Notes under the pieces: model-generated
Database searches by the model: none
The model's input: only the letters and a program-made list of their open reading frames with translations
Told to the model about the DNA's origin: nothing
Source: Desulfomonile sp.
Lineage (GTDB): Bacteria > Desulfobacterota > Desulfomonilia > Desulfomonilales > Desulfomonilaceae
Length of the DNA: 10,000 bases
Assembly (NCBI GenBank): GCA_020216785.1
Contig: JAIWNO010000276.1
Location: forward strand, 1 to 10,000
Direction: 5' to 3'
In this document: in pieces, positions 1 to 5,987 of the stretch
Position numbering within the stretch: the stretch's first letter is position 1
How the letters are laid out: every line of letters starts with the position of its first letter
Translations under genes and position numbers: made by a program

Positions 1-1
1 C

Positions 2-148
2 ATGATACGTCTGAGAGCAGTTCACATCAACAGGGACTGGAACTCGTTCTGGGAACACCGACGCATCTCGGAAAGACAGCGGCTTTACGGTACCGAGGAT
101 GCGGGCTCCTCGGACATCCGGGACCAGGAGCTACCCCGTGCCGCATGA
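2..148 (+). CDS. 3' end of an unrecognised gene (5' part outside the window)
   Basis: This frame is open from the first bases of the window to a TGA at 146-148. It gives about 48 residues that begin, as seen here, MIRLRAVHINRDWNSFWEHR and end LPRAA. The ATG at base 2 may be internal, because the window starts right there. The segment is rich in Arg, Trp and acidic residues. The pattern LRA..., DW..FW.HR, ER.RLYG recalls, from memory only, the C-termini of some IS transposases (ISKra4-like). That comparison is unverified. The stop overlaps the ATG of the next small ORF as ATGA, which suggests translational coupling if both are real. A second frame is also open from base 1 through 327, so a frameshift between the two frames cannot be excluded. 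Confidence 0.4.
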   Translation: MIRLRAVHINRDWNSFWEHRRISERQRLYGTEDAGSSDIRDQELPRAA

Positions 149-327
149 ACCTGACACAAAGTAGCGGCACCCCGAATGATCGCACCATCGAAATCCTTAC
201 GACTCTCGCTGACGACAAAGACCCAGAGGTTTCTAAGAGGGCGCGTGAAGTCCTGGAACACAGTAAAAAGTTTGCTCCGTGGCCGAGTTGGGTTCCCATG
301 ACCGTCGCTCCAAGTCCGCCGCGGTGA
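145..327 (+). CDS. Small hypothetical protein with one HEAT-like helical segment
   Basis: The ORF encodes 60 residues. Residues about 14-42 (TIEILTTLADDKDPEVSKRA and onward) have the spacing of a single HEAT-type repeat: a hydrophobic helix, then D-D-x-D-P-E-V, then a second basic helix. The last 17 residues are rich in Pro and Trp and look like tail sequence. The nearest Shine-Dalgarno-like AGGAG (126-130) lies 14 bases before the ATG, which is too far to be ideal. The ATGA overlap with the preceding frame offers translational coupling instead. The same frame is open back to base 1, so this may be the tail of a longer or frameshifted protein. Function is unknown and existence as a separate protein is uncertain. 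Confidence 0.35.
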   Translation: MNLTQSSGTPNDRTIEILTTLADDKDPEVSKRAREVLEHSKKFAPWPSWVPMTVAPSPPR

Positions 328-350
328 TACAGGCACGGTTCTGGTATACT
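324..350 (+). promoter_or_regulatory. Possible promoter for the PilZ-domain gene
   Basis: A TATACT hexamer at 345-350 is one base away from the consensus -10 box and lies 32 bases before the ATG at 383. The best upstream match is GTGATA at 324-329 with a short 15-base spacer, so the -35 is weak. Confidence 0.3.
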
Positions 351-382
351 CCCCCTGAGTCAGCGCATTCGGATAAGAAATC

Positions 383-916
383 ATGCCCACCAAGCGCACC
401 ATAAAGGCGAAGGACATTGTGACCGACATACGCTCCGGTATGACTGACTCGGAGTTGATGGACAAGTACCAGTTGTCCGCCAAGGGGCTGGAAAGCCTGT
501 TCAAGAAGATCCTGGACGCCAAAATAATGACCGTGAGTGAGATCTACGGTCGAATATCATTGCGTGATGACACCGTGGGGCTGGAGAACCTGCGCCTGAC
601 CCCGAGGAACTATCTCGCGTTTTCCGTGCCTATCCTTGATGCCGCCAATGTCGAGAATGAAGGCGCTGTGGTAGACATCAGCGAGTCCGGGCTCCAGGTG
701 AGCGGTATAGAAGCGACTGCCGGAGAGACCAAAGACTTCCTGATCCGAGCCGATGAGCTTCAGGATATTTACCCGTTCGGGTTCCAGGCGATCTGCCGCT
801 GGACAAGAAAGGAACCCGACGGCACCCCCGTAGCCGGGTTCGAGATAACAGACATTCCTGAAGGGAGCCTGCACGAACTGCGGAAACTCATTCGCTCACT
901 CACCCTAGGAGGATAA
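383..916 (+). CDS. PilZ-domain protein with N-terminal helical module
   Basis: This cytoplasmic protein has 177 residues. Residues 8-58 form a predicted helical module (IVTDIRSGMTDSELMDKY, then LSAKGLESLFKKILDA) that I recall being fused to PilZ domains in Desulfobacterota. Residues 72-175 read as a PilZ beta-barrel, including the D-x-S-x-x-G motif at 98-103 (DISESG) and the later CRW and AGFEITDI strands. PilZ domains usually bind cyclic di-GMP and control motility, polysaccharide or pili. Here the usual RxxxR loop is incomplete: R75 is present, but the partner position 79 is Ala, so canonical c-di-GMP binding is doubtful. There is no signal peptide or membrane segment. The ATG is preceded by a weak GGATAAGAA ribosome site. 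The gene stands alone, so its target process cannot be inferred from neighbours. Confidence 0.8.
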   Translation: MPTKRTIKAKDIVTDIRSGMTDSELMDKYQLSAKGLESLFKKILDAKIMTVSEIYGRISLRDDTVGLENLRLTPRNYLAFSVPILDAANVENEGAVVDISESGLQVSGIEATAGETKDFLIRADELQDIYPFGFQAICRWTRKEPDGTPVAGFEITDIPEGSLHELRKLIRSLTLGG

Positions 917-1094
917 AGCGGTCCGCTTACATGGGGACAACCGGCCGGCCGCGCGCCCGTTCAGCTCTGCGCTGGACGCTCACGTATCTATCTCAGAAAT
1001 CTCAGCTCATCGGACGATCGACCCTGTTATGCCTCAGAAAATCCTCGCCCGAAGGGCGGAACAGGAGCTCGATCCATCAACCCAGGCGGTCTAA
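917..1094. other. Gene-free stretch after the PilZ gene
   Basis: I see no convincing gene here. Just after the PilZ stop there is a short palindrome AAGCGGTCCGCTT (916-928) without a T-run, so it is at best a weak terminator. A second small stem-loop CGCCC-GAA-GGGCG lies at 1046-1058. The open frame 931-1122 has no ribosome site and no recognisable sequence. The region appears to be decayed DNA leading into the integrase remnant. Confidence 0.4.
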
Positions 1095-1207
1095 AAAGAG
1101 GCGTCTGTCCAATTCCCGCTGAACCAGTACAAATGCACAAATGTAATTAACGTCGAGCAGTCGTTTGAGGACAGGCAGGATCTTCTCGGTCACAAATCGG
1201 GGAATCG

Positions 1208-1227
1208 CCTACTGAATTACCTCAGCA
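1208..1227 (+). repeat. Left terminal inverted repeat of the short element
   Basis: These 20 bases match the reverse complement of 1431-1450 at 16 positions. The mismatches are at repeat positions 5, 10, 12 and 13. Confidence 0.6.
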
Positions 1228-1404
1228 TACCAGAGAAAAGCGTTGTAATCGCAACAGGTTGAGCAACAGGGTCAGCCCTGCATAACAGAGAGCGGAGCAA
1301 TGGTGCTCAGGTATGTCCTGAGTACCCAGAGAAGATGCAGGATTCTTGGTAACATGCCGATACCAAAACCGAATTTCAGAGTTGATATGGGATTTTCTTG
1401 GCAT
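1222..1404 (-). CDS. Small ORF inside the short inserted element
   Basis: The ORF encodes 60 residues starting MPRKSHINSEIRFWYRHVTK and ending in a Leu-rich stretch (LTLLLNLLRLQRF). Its ATG at 1404 is preceded by GGAGG (1415-1419 on the complement) with a 10-base gap. It ends with a TGA inside the opposite terminal repeat, so it spans nearly the whole element. I do not recognise the protein. It could be the N-terminus of a transposase whose body has been deleted, fused to sequence from the other end of the parent element. Whether it is made is unknown. Confidence 0.3.
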   Translation of the reverse strand: MPRKSHINSEIRFWYRHVTKNPASSLGTQDIPEHHCSALCYAGLTLLLNLLRLQRFSLVC

Positions 1405-1430
1405 TCCGATGTGTCCTCCAGCAGTGTTAG

Positions 1431-1450
1431 TGCTGAGCAAGTTCAATAGG
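1431..1450 (-). repeat. Right terminal inverted repeat of the short element
   Basis: The reverse complement partner of 1208-1227. Outside it the integrase sequence resumes with the second copy of the 8-bp direct repeat. Confidence 0.6.
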
Positions 1451-1565
1451 CCGTCGAGGAAAATCACCACATACTATTCTCAGGCGGAACTCAAGAACCT
1501 GCTTGGGGCCGCGAACAAAGTGTGCGCCTCAGATGGACACAAAATGGCACACTGGTGATACTCAA

Positions 1566-1611
1566 AGAGAAAACCGCCCACGCTCCGCTAAAGCAAGTAG
1601 GCGGTTTCTCT
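1566..1611 (-). terminator. Hairpin terminator downstream of tRNA-Pro
   Basis: The arms AGAGAAAACCGCC (1566-1578) and GGCGGTTTCTCT (1600-1611) are complementary with one bulged base. Read on the minus strand, the GGGCGG arm runs into TTTTCTCTTT. It lies just 3' of the tRNA and fits an intrinsic terminator for it. It could also end plus-strand transcripts from the integrase remnant. Confidence 0.65.
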
Positions 1612-1621
1612 AAGAAAATCG

Positions 1622-1698
1622 TGGTCGGGGCGACTGGATTTGAACCAGCGACCACCTGAACCCCATTCAGGTACGCTACCAGACTGCGCTACGCCCCG
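1622..1698 (-). tRNA. tRNA-Pro, anticodon GGG
   Basis: The minus strand folds into a complete cloverleaf of 77 bases with an encoded CCA (1622-1624). The acceptor stem is CGGGGCG/CGCCCCG with discriminator A (1625). The D arm is GCGC-AGTCTGGTA-GCGT. The anticodon stem CCTGA/TCAGG holds the loop ATGGGGT, which places the anticodon GGG at 1664-1662 and so reads CCC proline codons. The T arm is GCTGG-TTCAAAT-CCAGT. The gene has a strong promoter upstream and a hairpin terminator downstream, so it is a single-gene transcription unit. An integrase relic lies close to its 3' end, but I see no obvious duplicated tRNA 3' end in the window that would mark the far attachment site. Confidence 0.97.
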
Positions 1699-1708
1699 AC
1701 TCAATCTC

Positions 1709-1737
1709 ACTGTACCGCAATGGCGGGCTCCTGTCAA
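1709..1737 (-). promoter_or_regulatory. Sigma70-type promoter of tRNA-Pro
   Basis: On the minus strand a perfect TTGACA (1737-1732) is followed by a 17-base spacer and TACAGT (1714-1709). The mature tRNA begins 11 bases after the -10 box, so the 5' leader would be only a few bases long. Confidence 0.8.
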
Positions 1738-1869
1738 CTCCTATGACGAGTGACGGCAGGCCGTTGTGGGGCCCTCCGCCGGCGGAAATTCCCGGCAAAT
1801 GAGCGGCAGACCCGACGTTGACCAGGGAATATATGCACATTTTGCCTTGCCGGATCGATAGGATATGTG

Positions 1870-1897
1870 TTAACATTTGTGCCGTGTGTCATATTAT
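1870..1897 (+). promoter_or_regulatory. Probable promoter of the small exported protein gene
   Basis: TTAACA (1870-1875) and TATTAT (1892-1897) are separated by 16 bases, and each differs from consensus at one position. Transcription would begin near 1904, about 29 bases before the GTG start at 1933. Confidence 0.5.
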
Positions 1898-1932
1898 TGT
1901 CTGTTCATCATGAAATCTATAGGGAGATGACC

Positions 1933-2274
1933 GTGAAACCGAGAGCTTTGATCATTGCCGTTTTCCTCATCATCGCCGTGATGGGAACTCATACCGCCGC
2001 GGCACCGTGGAACTACACGAAGGTCATGCCTCAATCGCTCAACTACCCGCTCATCCTCCCGGCCCCTTATCCCACCCCGCGAGGGGACCCCTATCAAGCC
2101 AGCTTCGGCGTCCGACGTATGCTGACCGCTCCACAGCCCGACGATTACGTCGATACGTTGATCGAATCGCTGAACTTTTTCAGAAGCTACGGTTGCTACG
2201 GGGTGCTGGGCCGCGGAGAGGACGTCTTCACCGCAAAAGCCGCGCAGTATCGCCGCCACTATCAGGGGAGGTGA
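1933..2274 (+). CDS. Small exported protein of unknown function
   Basis: The protein has 113 residues. I choose the GTG at 1933 because an AGGGAG ribosome site (1921-1926) lies six bases before it; the in-frame ATG at 1927 directly abuts that site. Residues 1-22 form a clear Sec signal peptide (basic start, hydrophobic core IIAVFLIIAVMG, then THTAAA) with likely cleavage before PWNYTK. The mature part is about 90 residues, has a Pro- and Tyr-rich first half (YPLILPAPYPTPRGDP), then a helical stretch (DDYVDTLIESLNFFRS) and a short GCYGVLGRG segment with one cysteine. I do not recognise a family. It has its own promoter. Its 3' end overlaps the converging plsB by 13 bp, with each stop codon inside the other gene. 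Confidence 0.7.
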   Translation: MKPRALIIAVFLIIAVMGTHTAAAPWNYTKVMPQSLNYPLILPAPYPTPRGDPYQASFGVRRMLTAPQPDDYVDTLIESLNFFRSYGCYGVLGRGEDVFTAKAAQYRRHYQGR

Positions 2275-4886
2275 CGCTTTCGGCCGGAAGCAGCCGCGAG
2301 GCGATTCTTCCACAGTTCAATCCTCACGGAATTGCGGGACGGGCTCGAGACTTTGCGCGAGCTCTCCGGCGTAAGAATTCCCATTTCGTGGAACCTTGTG
2401 AGCGCGGTCCGTACAGTGATCTGCGATACAGCCTTGATCATCGGCCCGCCGTCGTTCTCCCGTAATTCAGCGGCCGCCTTGGACGCTCTGCGCGCTATCT
2501 CTTTCGCACTCGATGATTCCTTCGCTTCGTCGGCAATGGCAAGCACAAGCTCATATGATAGCGCGAGGTCCACGAGAATCCCGCGTAAGCATTTCAGCGG
2601 ACCCGGCTCGTCGTTTTCCCCGGGAGGGCCCACCGGCGGCTGGATCCACCCTTTGGAACGGAAAAGCTCGAATGTCTCGGACAGGATCTCGTCATCCGAT
2701 TCAACCGGATCGACAATAATCTCTTTCAGGAAGATTTCCTTAAGCGCAGAGAATTCCTCTCGTATGGCAGGAGTGATCTCCGCGGCAAACAGGTCCTCCC
2801 GGCAGAGCACCATTGCCAGCACGGAAGCCGGCCACAAGTGGTTCACGAGAGCATTGCGATAGAAATAGAGATTTGGCAGACGTTGATCCTGGATTACGTA
2901 CACCGGCTCGTTCGATAGTTCAGCCGGTTCCTGAATCTCGATAAAACCTCTGCGTCCGAACATCCTGAGGGCGGCCTGAAGCCCTCCCGCGATATCGGAG
3001 AGGCTGTCCGCGAATTCCGCACCTCTGGCTCGAAGTGCATCGCTCAAGCATTTCGCGGAATTCATGAGTTGAGGATGGGAGACTTTTCGAAGGCCCAGGC
3101 ACGTCAGAGCACCCGCGGCCAACTCGATTCCCGTTACCACTGCCGCCTTCACGATGCCGGCCATAAGCCGATAAGCAAAGTCATGATGCAGCTGGCGGGT
3201 TTCCGATTCGGTTAAGGTCTCAGGATCGGCCCCATGAAATCGGGCGCGGCAAAACTCTCCAAAGCGCAGCGGTTCGTGGAAGCGTAGGAACACCTTTCCG
3301 TAGCGGGTCTTGAGCACATCACGGGAACGAATCATGGCAAGGAAGCTTTCCTTCTTCTTTTCCGCCCCTGTCAATTCCCGCAGGTAGCTCGATTCCTCGG
3401 GGATAAGGTCATATCCGATAAATGTCGGCACAAAACACAGGTCTTTGAGGGACCCCGACTCCACTGGGCGAAGGAGAAACGTCAGCAGTCCCAGACGAGG
3501 CTGGAGGAGCTTGCCGGTACGACTCCTACCGCCTTCAATGTAGAATATGATGTTGTACTGCTCTTCAACGATTGCCTTGACGTACGCAGCAAAGACCTCG
3601 GTGTAAAGCTTATTCCCCTGGAAGGTCCGTCGCATGAAGAATGCGCCTGCGTAGCGGAGGAGCGGCCCAACAGGCCAGAACGACAGGTTCTTTCCAGCGG
3701 CGAACAGAGGAACCGCCATTTGATTGATGAACAACATGAACCCGCTAACCAAATAATCAAAGTGGCTTTTATGACATTGCACAAAAACCATGGCCCCCTT
3801 CCGGCCGACTCTTTTGAGCGCCGCGAATTGCTCGGGCTTCACGTCGATGCCGTCAAATACGTGGGAAAACATCCAGTTGAGAACATAATAGAAAAAGTGG
3901 TGGGCTTGGAGTCGTTGATCCGAAGCGATTTCCTGGATGTACGACTCAGCCCTTTTTCTGACCTTTTCGGGGCTCACACCATCTCTCATCCCATTCTCAC
4001 CGACCGCCTTCTTGACACGCTCGTCCCGCAGCACCCGCTCTTTGATTTCGGTGCGCGACAGCTTTTCCGGCCCCCTATTGACGCGGATTGCCGCGTTGAT
4101 ATGGTCCAGGAGCTTTTCCCGAATGGCGAACGGCAATTCTTCCCATGATTTGTCCGCGCCGAACTCCTCGAACTCCGCCACCAGGTGCACGGGCTCGCCG
4201 ACAAGCAACTCAGGCACTGTCCACCGGCGAACCGCGGCCACGACGCGCCTGACGATCCCCGGGGTATCGGGATCGCCCAGGAAGGTTTCCCAGAAGGGCC
4301 GTATAGTTCGTCGAGCGGTCCGGTCGTACAGGATGAATATCGGCACTATCGCGAGCGGCGCGGCCATCCGACCCTGGACGTCCAGGAGGACCTCCAACGG
4401 ATCTTGATCAGGATGCACATATCTGTCACGAAGGGTCTGTTCGTCCACCAGGAAAAGCGTCCCGGCACAGCCCTTTTCGAGCAGGTCCTTGATCACTTCC
4501 TTTGTGAGGCCGCCGGAACGCTTGACGGCCACCGTAGATACGCGCTCTTTCCATACTCGGTATGCCTTTTTGACCGACCAGCTCGATCGCGGCGGCAGTC
4601 CGAATGCGAAAGCGGGGGCCGGCAGGCCCAGTTCTTTGAAACGAAGTCGCAAAAAGTGTAGATCGTAGATCCCCCGATATTTCATCGCATAGATGATAGG
4701 GCCCCTTCGGGCGAGGTCCCGAAGTTGCTCGACAACGGAGGGTTCGATCCGCACGTTCGCCGAAAGCACGCCAATGAGCTTTCTTAAAATCCATGCAGGA
4801 CGCTGGTCCAAGACTTCCGGGATATGGCCGTACCGGCCGTCGAGAAGATCAGGGCGCACGCCCGAGGCTTCAGGTGAGTCTTTCAT
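2262..4886 (-). CDS. plsB: Glycerol-3-phosphate 1-O-acyltransferase, PlsB type
   Basis: This enzyme transfers an acyl chain to position 1 of glycerol-3-phosphate, the first step of phospholipid synthesis at the inner membrane. In an 874-residue numbering from the ATG at 4886, all four acyltransferase blocks are visible: CHKSHFDYL with the catalytic HxxxxD at 372-377, GAFFMRR at 414-420, IEGGRSRTGK at 450-459, and VPTFIGYD at 486-493. The N-terminal GPIIYAMKYRGIYDLHFLR segment sits near residue 61, about where E. coli PlsB (807 residues) has its equivalent, and this supports the 4886 start. Upstream in-frame starts exist at 4928 (ATG) and 5018 (TTG, 918 residues), but none of the three has a good ribosome site. 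The protein is somewhat longer than E. coli PlsB. It is transcribed divergently from the TPR gene and overlaps the converging small gene at its 3' end. Confidence 0.92.
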   Translation of the reverse strand: MKDSPEASGVRPDLLDGRYGHIPEVLDQRPAWILRKLIGVLSANVRIEPSVVEQLRDLARRGPIIYAMKYRGIYDLHFLRLRFKELGLPAPAFAFGLPPRSSWSVKKAYRVWKERVSTVAVKRSGGLTKEVIKDLLEKGCAGTLFLVDEQTLRDRYVHPDQDPLEVLLDVQGRMAAPLAIVPIFILYDRTARRTIRPFWETFLGDPDTPGIVRRVVAAVRRWTVPELLVGEPVHLVAEFEEFGADKSWEELPFAIREKLLDHINAAIRVNRGPEKLSRTEIKERVLRDERVKKAVGENGMRDGVSPEKVRKRAESYIQEIASDQRLQAHHFFYYVLNWMFSHVFDGIDVKPEQFAALKRVGRKGAMVFVQCHKSHFDYLVSGFMLFINQMAVPLFAAGKNLSFWPVGPLLRYAGAFFMRRTFQGNKLYTEVFAAYVKAIVEEQYNIIFYIEGGRSRTGKLLQPRLGLLTFLLRPVESGSLKDLCFVPTFIGYDLIPEESSYLRELTGAEKKKESFLAMIRSRDVLKTRYGKVFLRFHEPLRFGEFCRARFHGADPETLTESETRQLHHDFAYRLMAGIVKAAVVTGIELAAGALTCLGLRKVSHPQLMNSAKCLSDALRARGAEFADSLSDIAGGLQAALRMFGRRGFIEIQEPAELSNEPVYVIQDQRLPNLYFYRNALVNHLWPASVLAMVLCREDLFAAEITPAIREEFSALKEIFLKEIIVDPVESDDEILSETFELFRSKGWIQPPVGPPGENDEPGPLKCLRGILVDLALSYELVLAIADEAKESSSAKEIARRASKAAAELRENDGGPMIKAVSQITVRTALTRFHEMGILTPESSRKVSSPSRNSVRIELWKNRLAAASGRKRHLP

Positions 4887-5069
4887 GTGCACACCCGGCG
4901 ATGGTCCCGATCCTGCGCGGCACAGCATCTGAAAAGATTGCCATTGCAGCGTCAGGGTCGGCCTCGAACCGTCCACGGTCCGGACGGAAAGGCTATCAGA
5001 TCGCTTGGCGAGGGGCAACTGCGGAATGATACGAGCGGTGAAGAAACTTGTGGGGACTGAAAAAAGAAC
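4887..5069. other. Divergent intergenic region between plsB and the TPR gene
   Basis: This stretch must hold the plsB promoter, but I see no strong minus-strand -35/-10 pair. A weak TATCAT lies on the minus strand at 5031-5026. The region also holds a 6-bp stem CCGTCC/GGACGG at 4969-4974 and 4982-4987, of unknown relevance. An in-frame extension of plsB to a TTG at 5018 would cover much of it. Confidence 0.35.
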
Positions 5070-5096
5070 TCGACAGGCAGAGTCTTGTGCTATAAT
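5070..5096 (+). promoter_or_regulatory. Extended -10 promoter of the TPR gene
   Basis: A perfect TATAAT (5091-5096) is preceded by TGC, giving an extended -10 motif. TCGACA at 5070-5075 resembles a -35 box with a short 15-base spacer, which matters less when the extended -10 is present. Transcription would start near 5103, about 25 bases before the ATG. Confidence 0.65.
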
Positions 5097-5127
5097 AGTA
5101 TTTTTGATTCAACTGGAACAAGACGCG

Positions 5128-5592
5128 ATGAGAAAAGGCACGCACATTCCGAAATTCCTTCATGTAATCGTCCTCTCCGTTCTGGTGTTGACCTCCTGGA
5201 GTGTGGCCGCGGCACAGAACCATCTCCAGAACCTGGATCAGGCGCTCTTTGCAATGAGCTTGCAGAAGTGGGACCGGGCGCTCGAACTCCTGAATAAGGT
5301 AATCGCAACCGACCCGAAGCTCGTGGGCCCCTACTACAGCCGTGCGATTGTCTACTCGAAAAAGGGCGAGTACGACAAGAGTATCGAAGATCTCAAAAAG
5401 GTCGTGCAACTGAATCCGGACCATTTGGAGGCCTACGGGCTCCTGGGAGTGGTTTACGAAATCAAGCGGGACTACGGGTCCGCCCTGAAAGTATATAAAT
5501 CGGCGTTGGCGACCGCGAAGGATCCCGCGTCGAAGAGGGCACTGGAGAAGTGGGTCGCGGACATGGAACAAAAAGTGAAGCAGGGTCGATGA
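5128..5592 (+). CDS. Exported tetratricopeptide-repeat protein
   Basis: The protein has 154 residues. The ATG at 5128 is chosen because it begins a typical Sec signal peptide (MRKGTHIPK, then LHVIVLSVLVL, ending SVAAA) with likely cleavage near residues 29/30. The longer frame from 5005 would bury that signal and precede the promoter. A modest GGAAC ribosome site lies 9 bases upstream. The mature part is almost wholly TPR: repeats at about 33-66, 67-100 and 101-134, with the usual A-x-x-x-x-x-x-G-x-Y/W spacing (YYSRAIVYSKKGEYDKSIED) and loop prolines at DP and NP. TPR arrays mediate protein contacts; this one would act in the periplasm. No lipobox cysteine is visible. Partners are unknown, and neither neighbour shares its orientation and promoter. 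Confidence 0.85.
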   Translation: MRKGTHIPKFLHVIVLSVLVLTSWSVAAAQNHLQNLDQALFAMSLQKWDRALELLNKVIATDPKLVGPYYSRAIVYSKKGEYDKSIEDLKKVVQLNPDHLEAYGLLGVVYEIKRDYGSALKVYKSALATAKDPASKRALEKWVADMEQKVKQGR

Positions 5593-5610
5593 CCGGGTCC
5601 CTGGGTTTTT
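5592..5610 (+). terminator. Weak possible terminator after the TPR gene
   Basis: A small CCGG-GTCC-CTGG stem (with one G-T pair) directly after the stop codon is followed by a run of five T. The stem is short, so termination here may be inefficient. Confidence 0.3.
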
Positions 5611-5987
5611 CGAGTAGGTACGGTGACTGATATGCTCTCTCGGCGATTGCGCTCTTGTAGTTTGCGCGGAAGAGAGCTTATCGGCAAAATACCGGGGACT
5701 CGTGTGAGGGCGGACAAGGAAGTCCTTTCGGTTTGCTGAGAAAGGCGGTATTCGGCGAATAAACTTCTTGTTTTTGCATGGGGGCGATGCTAACATTACC
5801 CGAATTATAGTGCAACCTGGACCAAATTCCGAGGGATCCCATGTGATGCGGTCATCAATCTCGGGGAAGGACCACCGGCCATGCTCCTTCCCCCAGATCG
5901 GCGGCGGCGCACGCCGGCAACGTACCCCGGGATGTGTCCATGCCCGGGAGGACAATCGGGACAACTTTAAAGGAGGAGGCTTTCCGT
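5611..5987. other. Gene-free region and long leader upstream of dsrC
   Basis: I see no gene on the plus strand; a long minus-strand frame across it is a shadow of the TPR gene and lacks recognisable sequence. The region holds a short palindrome ATTCGGCGAAT (5751-5761) and an A/T-richer patch around 5761-5815 with a possible -10 TATAGT at 5806-5811 but no clear -35. If that is the dsrC promoter, the leader is about 170 bases long. Confidence 0.35.
5971..5979 (+). promoter_or_regulatory. Strong ribosome binding site of dsrC
   Basis: AGGAGGAGG lies eight bases before the ATG at 5988 and is nearly a perfect anti-16S match. It fixes this start against the upstream in-frame ATG at 5934 and fits a highly expressed protein. 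Confidence 0.8.

Larger units (their letters stand above)
1205..1453. mobile_element. Short MITE-like element with terminal inverted repeats, inserted in the integrase remnant
   Basis: The left end CCTACTGAATTACCTCAGCA (1208-1227) and the reverse complement of the right end (1431-1450), CCTATTGAACTTGCTCAGCA, match at 16 of 20 positions. They form imperfect terminal inverted repeats. Flanking them is an 8-bp direct repeat, TCGGGGAA (1197-1204) and TCGAGGAA (1454-1461), with one mismatch, as expected for target-site duplication followed by decay. Removing the element and one repeat restores the integrase reading. The element is too short for a transposase, so it is probably a non-autonomous derivative or internally deleted insertion sequence. 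I cannot assign the family with confidence. Its minus strand carries a 60-codon ORF with a good ribosome site. Confidence 0.6.
1095..1558 (+). pseudogene. Tyrosine recombinase (phage-type integrase) C-terminal remnant, interrupted
   Basis: Bases 1095-1204 read, in one frame, through VEQSFEDRQDLLGHKSG. Bases 1460-1558 read, in another frame, KITTYYSQAELKNLLGAANK and on to a TGA at 1556-1558. Removing the 257 bases from 1197 to 1453 (element plus one copy of the 8-bp repeat) joins these as GHKSGKITTYYSQAEL. This is the end of a tyrosine recombinase catalytic domain: the L-G-H-K-S turn followed by the nucleophilic Tyr, probably the second Tyr of TYYS. The insertion shifts the frame. The upstream catalytic Arg, the HxxR box and everything N-terminal are missing, with a stop at 1092-1094, so the gene is dead twice over. 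It lies 63 bp from a tRNA gene, a common integration target, so this is probably the relic of an old island or prophage. The family assignment rests on this C-terminal pattern alone. Confidence 0.65.

Noticed and set aside
85..522. Minus-strand open frame opposite the window start and the PilZ gene
   Set aside because: No ribosome site and no family pattern, and it overlaps the well-supported PilZ gene antisense.
931..1122. Plus-strand 63-codon open frame rich in Arg and Ser
   Set aside because: No ribosome site, low-complexity basic composition and no recognisable sequence. It overlaps the integrase remnant in another frame.
1676..1876. Minus-strand 66-codon open frame overlapping the tRNA promoter
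   Set aside because: It runs across the strong tRNA promoter and into the tRNA gene itself, with no coding signals.
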